Below are positions 60,001 through 64,000 of a stretch of 64,000 nucleotides of DNA, piece by piece. Origin of the DNA: Pelecanus crispus (taxonomy: Eukaryota; Chordata; Aves; Pelecaniformes; Pelecanidae); contig NC_134643.1 in NCBI RefSeq assembly GCF_030463565.1, positions 121,623,809 to 121,687,808 on the forward strand, in the 5' to 3' direction. Numbering within the stretch: the first letter of the stretch is position 1; every line of letters starts with the position of its first letter. A model generated the notes under the pieces. That model saw nothing but the letters and a program-made list of their open reading frames with translations. It had not been told where the DNA came from and did no database searches. Position numbers and translations under genes: made by a program.

Positions 60001-63000
60001 ACCAAAGATGAAGACTAAATACAGTTCTCTGATCCTGGCCTGAATTTGTGAAGACGTAAGTTTCATTGCCATAGTAATAAACTGAAGCCGATGAGGCTGA
60101 GACAAGCAATCAGCACACTCAATATATTCTGAAACTGGCTGTTTTTTTCTTGACACTTTCTTTTTCAGCATGGATTCAAGGAAAATAAACAAAAAACACT
60201 ACTATTTAATACAGTTAATGGCCATTAAAAGTCTCTGAAATTAGAAATTTGACTTACATGTTCATTTACTAATAATACCTTACAGCATTTCAGGAATTCT
60301 GTGTCAAAACAACACAAAATTCAATATACTATGTTCTCAAATCATGCAATTGGCTAAATTATGTATGTCTTCAAATCATTTCAGTTCTTGATCTTTTCTG
60401 AGTGTCTGACATATTGTGGTTCATAAATCACATTTTCTCAGAATGTAAAATAGTTTCATACTTCCTCTCATCTGGGAGAAGGTATACTACTATTTTAACA
60501 GTGACAAGAAAGAAACTATTACTATAAAAGTAGTAACACATCTGTCAATAAGTAAAAGTGAAAGAAATACAGATTATAAAACACCGGAGGGAGTAATTAT
60601 TATTACACGCTACCTAAACTAATGGTAAAATTTCAGAGCGTTCTTTTAGTGATGAATATACAACATCAGCTTTGACAAAAGAACCATTGTAACAACAAAG
60701 GAAGAGTATGAAAAATTTTATATTAAATTCCCAAAGGCTGTTCAAAGAAAGCATATGCCATATGAACAAATAAGAAAGCAATGTGCATATTTTAGAAGGT
60801 CTATAGCTTATTTAAGCCAACAGCGAGGAAAATTAGTGAGAAAAACAGAAAAAAAATGCAATCATAAAGCTGAGAGGATGTAATTCAGCCCATTAATAAG
60901 AAGAATCTACTGCAATAATTTATGTGGGACTGAGAGAACAGATATTAGAAGTACAGTCCTATAATACTTCAAATAAAGATCTGGCAGACACACGTACACT
61001 CTGTCTACATTAGCATTAGAGCAGCAACGAGGTTTTGGAGCAAATCCTCCATCATTTCCACTAACCACGTGCTGACTCAGTTCCCAGGGCTGTTCTGGTA
61101 CATGCAAACTACATCCCTTTTCAGGGAAATCAAACCAGAGGCTCTGCTCCTGCTGGGCACAAAACATGCTCCAAACCCTAATGGGTTCAGTTTTTTTCAA
61201 GTCTTCCATTGCCACTGTGACTCGGCATAAAAGGAATGTTCTTGTATGAGACTGTATTGCTCTTTCACATGAAGAAGCTCAAATAATGCATTTCAGGCGC
61301 ATACTCCATTTATGGCACAGGAAAGCCATCTTCATCAATCAAGAGCATAGCCAGTCTGCTAACAAGCATTTTTAACCAGGGACATCATCATGACAAACAC
61401 ACACACTCACACACACACACACACACACAAAAAAACAACTAGTTACCATTCATCTATTTCCTCCCTCTAACTTACGTATTGCCATACTGAATTATTATTT
61501 AAAGTAAGTTGTTGTTTAGATATCCAGAGCAAATGAGAAGCAACTCTCACCTGTGGAGGAGGTACTGTTATTGGTGCAGGCATGGGAACGGGAATTGGAA
61601 CAGGTAAAGCTTTAGGTATAGGTGACACTGGTTCATTATGCGTAGCTTCTGCACCTCCATTTTGAGCTACTTCATTTTCAGACTTCTTGGGAATGCCCTT
61701 CCACTCTACACAGAAAAACCCCAAACATACATGTATCAGCTCAGTAGAAGCGGACAAGTAGTCAAATACTGCCATGTAAAACTACCACGCTTTATGATGT
61801 TTACAAAAATGACATAATTGAAAATATTCAGATAGTGAGAAGCACAGAGCTAAGAAGCATTTAAACATATTTCAGACAACAAAAATTCCAAATCACTTTA
61901 AACACAGTACAGCAAATCACTGAAACACAGCAAGTAAATTTATTCCTTTCATTAGTCATTCAACAATTCTTTGCACTGACAGCATTTATACATGCCCAGG
62001 ACTAACACATTATCTGTAACAAAAACAGTAAGGCTGGTTTGGGACAAGCTTTCAACAGATTCATTCCATTGCTGTTGAGCAAGAAGGCAGCAACTTTTTC
62101 ACTAATTTGAGAAGTAATTTCTGAAAAAACAACATTTTCAAGTCTTGAACAAGGAAAAGGAGAATACAACAATAAAGAATCACAGCAAAATAAGAGCAAC
62201 ATCAAATATAGCTTTAAACTCATTTTACAGAAGAAATATAGCTCCTATTGTTCATCAGAACTTCCTGGGAAAAGACAACTAAGCAGAAAAAAGGGATCAG
62301 TGAAGAGGCATTATGGGAAAGAAAAGCATTGAGAAGACTGGAACACATTGAGGTTATGTTTATCATTCATTAGACTTTCATTTAGAATACACACTCAACT
62401 TGCTATGTATTTATCATGAAGAGATGCTACTGTTTAGAACAACCACCACCTAATTAAGACAAATTGGACAGAATGACAAAACCCTGCAATAATGTTTCAG
62501 TAACTAGACAGCACACCTCACAATGGTTAAAACCAACACAGTAGTCTAGAGTACCAATTCAAATAACTTAAGGCAATTTCAATTTTTAAGTACTGCATTA
62601 ATTTAATATTACTGTTAAAATCACAACCACCAGCACACTAGCGACTCTATATTGATTTGAAGCCTGTAATTGATTTGAAGCTGCTGATTACAGCAGGCGT
62701 CATTTTCTTATCCATAGAACCTTGAACCATAGAAGCTTGGTATTTTCACTGCTTACATACAAAATAGCAAGAAGTCTATTAGGTCCCTATAAATACAAGT
62801 CTTGCTAAAGGAACTGAAAATGTCACAAGTGTGAAAACTATAGGCACTTTTTTTTTTATAAATTATAAAGTTGCCATCAGCTCAGTTGCTACACAAGTAC
62901 TCCAAAGGCAGGCTCCTTTGCTAGGGGTGCCTCGCACAAACCGGGCCCCAGGGAGGGGGACCAAGCTGGCTCTGGGACTAACAAGTACAACACACTTGCA

Positions 63001-63442
63001 CTGTGCATTACCATCAAGGGCAAACACCAGCGCAGCTGACAGGTCACCTGGTATCCATGCGCGTTTTTAGCCCAGCCTCTTGTAACACAGCTGCACAACT
63101 GATGAGGGACTGTCCTTAACTGCTTAGAAACTCTCTCCGATCTACAGGTTGCACATGCTGCACTTCTTAGCCATTTCAAGGATTTTATACGCACCTCAGA
63201 GTCATGAAAGTCAGCCACACTAACTTCAGTACACCAGAACAAAGGACAATGTTCAAAAGCATTTAAAGATGTAGCAATACTTTACCTGGACTAAGAGTTT
63301 CGTTGTCCAACATTCCTCCTTCACAGAAACTTTCAAGATCTTCAGGTTTCACTTTGTCCCATGGTATGTAAGTAACACCTAATTCTACATCCCAATACTG
63401 CTTGTAATCTGGCTTTATTCCTTTATTCAAAGCCCATGCAAT
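46075..63442 (-). CDS. SCAF4: SCAF4 (SR-related CTD-associated factor 4), C-terminal six exons
   Basis: Nuclear RNA-binding protein that binds the phosphorylated RNA polymerase II C-terminal domain and, with SCAF8, prevents premature polyadenylation. Coding exons in transcript order are 63,442-63,286, 61,705-61,551, 55,551-55,389, 55,256-55,176, 55,077-54,889 and 46,916-46,075. They total 1,587 nt in one continuous frame (528 residues plus TAG), and all junctions are GT-AG. Recognisable blocks: AWALNKGIKPDYKQYWDVEL after the RRM; proline-rich PVPIPVPMPAPITVPPPQ; PPPPPPPPFLRPGFNPMHLP; NEDTTKD..GNPIPTVVSG; GLLGARPGLIPLQRPPG; then an Arg/Asp/Glu-rich tail with RRSFGNRVENDRERYGNRNDDRD. The CTD-interaction domain and RRM are upstream, outside the window. 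The gene is therefore partial. Confidence 0.97.
46917..46946 (-). promoter_or_regulatory. SCAF4: UG-rich 3' splice-site tract before the last SCAF4 exon
   Basis: On the minus strand the intron ends CACTCAGTGTGTCTG, then a (TG)n run, then TTTCAG. The polypyrimidine tract is largely replaced by TG repeats. UG repeats at a 3' splice site are known to bind TDP-43 and to weaken exon recognition in CFTR. A role here is inference. Confidence 0.6.
50969..50999. repeat. (AT)n microsatellite
   Basis: About 15 uninterrupted AT units within a SCAF4 intron. Confidence 0.95.
53406..53455. repeat. 25-bp tandem duplication
   Basis: Two adjacent copies beginning ACTAATGTGGGTATATAATT, the second with two A-to-G changes and a changed last base. 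They lie in a SCAF4 intron. Confidence 0.88.
54889..55077 (-). CDS. SCAF4: SCAF4 internal exon (fifth in window)
   Basis: 189 nt between TTTCTTAG and GTAAGT on the minus strand. It encodes TATGVNEDTTKDSSVGNPIPTVVSG through APVTQAIPLL, matching the SCAF4 block between the two proline-rich regions. Phase joins exactly to the terminal exon. Confidence 0.95.
55176..55256 (-). CDS. SCAF4: SCAF4 internal exon (fourth in window)
   Basis: 81 nt between TTTTATAG and GTAAGT. It encodes FLPPGPPPPITPPVSVPHTP and PAVNIPN and continues the proline-rich region. Confidence 0.95.
55389..55551 (-). CDS. SCAF4: SCAF4 internal exon (third in window)
   Basis: 163 nt between TTTCTTAG and GTATAT. It encodes VPPHPSGPPVVGALQPPAF and a run of eight prolines before FLRPGFNPMHLPPG. 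The GGTGGC-type codon run encoding the prolines is intact. Confidence 0.96.
56571..56875 (+). repeat. Direct repeat, copy 1 (LTR-like)
   Basis: Begins GCTTCTGATTAGGCCCTGGC and shares long blocks with 58,903-59,237: GACAGATAACAATGTGAGAA, AGCCAAACTTCAGAG, AGAAAGGAGCAC and AACAGTGCA. Clear TG...CA ends and a target duplication were not found. The strand is nominal. Confidence 0.75.
56876..58902. mobile_element. Degraded ERV-like internal region between direct repeats
   Basis: About 2 kb flanked by two same-orientation repeats. Short coding-like stretches, frequently interrupted, appear on the plus strand at about 58,060-58,220 and 58,390-58,600 in different frames. No reverse transcriptase or protease motif is visible, so the class cannot be given. 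Interpretation as the remains of an endogenous retrovirus or a non-autonomous LTR element is inference from the layout. Confidence 0.4.
58903..59237 (+). repeat. Direct repeat, copy 2 (LTR-like)
   Basis: Begins GCTGCTGGCTAGGCCCTGGC and aligns with 56,571-56,875 through to about 59,237. It has a local insertion containing AGGGCAGTAAGGGCATTAAG and several small indels. The divergence between copies suggests that insertion was not recent. Confidence 0.75.
61397..61429. repeat. (CA)n microsatellite
   Basis: About 15 CA units with one T interruption, in a SCAF4 intron about 120 bp downstream (in transcript sense) of the exon at 61,551-61,705. Confidence 0.93.
61551..61705 (-). CDS. SCAF4: SCAF4 internal exon (second in window)
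   Basis: 155 nt between CTGTGTAG and GTGAGA. It encodes EWKGIPKKSENEVAQNGGAE, then EPVSPIPKALPVPIPVPMP, ending ITVPPPQ. This is a highly recognisable SCAF4 block. Confidence 0.96.
63286..63442 (-). CDS. SCAF4: SCAF4 internal exon (first in window)
   Basis: 157 nt between CCCCCAG and GTAAAG. It encodes IAWALNKGIKPDYKQYWDVE, then LGVTYIPWDKVKPEDLESFC and EGGMLDNETLSP. It follows the RRM in the full protein. It starts in phase 0. Confidence 0.97.
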
Positions 63443-64000
63443 CTGGGGGAGGGGGCGAAAAATACATGTAGTCAGTAAAATGTTTCCATTTTAATGGATT
63501 TAATATTTAGTTCTCACAAAACAGCATTACCATTTGAGGCTAAAAGCAAAAAGAATACTCTAATTGAAACAGCAGGAAAAATAGGCTAGTTACAAAACTC
63601 TGAAATAACAGGGTTTTTTAAAGTAGACTTAGTTCTTCTTTCTTGGCTTGACTCTTGTACACAATCTGTACAAATGTATAAAAAGGCAGTTTCTTCAAAT
63701 GTTCCCCAGTCACTAAGATTAATTCTATTTCCCTTCAGAGCACCGTGTCTCACTCTAATACAATGTTCTACAAAAGCAAGAACTTCACTAATGAATGCAT
63801 TCTTCCTTATTTATTAGCACTCTTTGTAGGATTATCATACATAATCAAACTCGGCTAGAAGACATATAACCAGCAACAAGAAAAACTTAGTTACAGTCTA
63901 CTGCAATGCCTAGAAGGACACCATTTTTGTTGGTTAAATAGACAATTATTGGTAGTCTTTCAAGGAAACTGGTACAAGTTCCACTAGTCACATTACAAAA
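63443..64000 (-). other. SCAF4: SCAF4 intron, continuing past the window
   Basis: No further exon is visible to the window edge. The RRM and CTD-interaction exons must lie to the right. Confidence 0.8.

Larger units (their letters stand above)
55552..61550 (-). other. SCAF4: SCAF4 intron (about 6 kb) with an ERV-like insertion
   Basis: No cellular gene recognised. The central part (56,571-59,237) carries a pair of direct repeats flanking degraded retroviral-looking sequence, listed separately. A (CA)n microsatellite lies near the upstream exon at 61,397-61,429. Confidence 0.6.

Noticed and set aside
1-64000. CRISPR arrays, operons, attachment sites or bacterial-type origins
   Set aside because: The sequence is vertebrate nuclear DNA with spliced genes and avian retrotransposons. 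No regularly spaced repeats or prokaryotic signals were seen.

Overview
This is a stretch of a bird genome, probably a neoavian and possibly a passerine. The evidence is: avian-type CR1 LINEs in both orientations, ending in the ATTCTATG-type 3' tail; a tRNA-Ile-derived SINE with a CR1-like tail, a structure I associate with passerine genomes; an avian ERVL-type solo LTR; and two readable vertebrate genes. All calls rest on reading the sequence by eye against remembered family knowledge. No search was run.

Layout. Positions 1-4,910 have no recognisable coding exon. Positions 4,911-6,190 are a strong CpG island with many CCAAT boxes and two excellent splice donors on the minus strand. The synteny (TIAM1 - SOD1 - SCAF4 in amniotes, with TIAM1 transcribed away from SOD1) suggests the 5' non-coding exon(s) of TIAM1, but this is inference. 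At the edge of the island (6,195-6,363) lie a long imperfect hairpin and a perfect 91-bp palindrome. Positions 6,364-36,480 are intergenic: a CR1 carrying three nested insertions (7,655-9,660), an older CR1 fragment (10,685-10,985), a MIR-like relic (about 28,160-28,340), a minus-strand CR1 (24,651-26,150) and a nearly full-length but decayed plus-strand CR1 (about 31,960-36,176).

Positions 36,480-42,480 hold the complete SOD1 gene on the plus strand: TATA/CCAAT promoter, five coding exons totalling 465 nt (154 codons plus stop), a GC-AG first intron and poly(A) signals. All metal ligands, the disulfide pair and the active-site arginine are present. Positions about 44,445-64,000 hold the 3' part of SCAF4 (SFRS15) on the minus strand: six coding exons giving the last 528 residues, a 3'UTR of about 1.6 kb and long introns. 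The gene continues beyond the window. SOD1 and SCAF4 are convergent.

The two genes are independent housekeeping genes: a cytosolic Cu/Zn superoxide dismutase, and an RNA-polymerase-II-CTD-associated factor acting in transcript termination. No operon-like logic, CRISPR array or clearly new multi-gene system was seen. The most unusual items are the palindrome cluster, the triple-nested CR1, an ERV-like block flanked by direct repeats inside a SCAF4 intron, the UG-rich tract before the last SCAF4 exon, and cysteine changes in SOD1.
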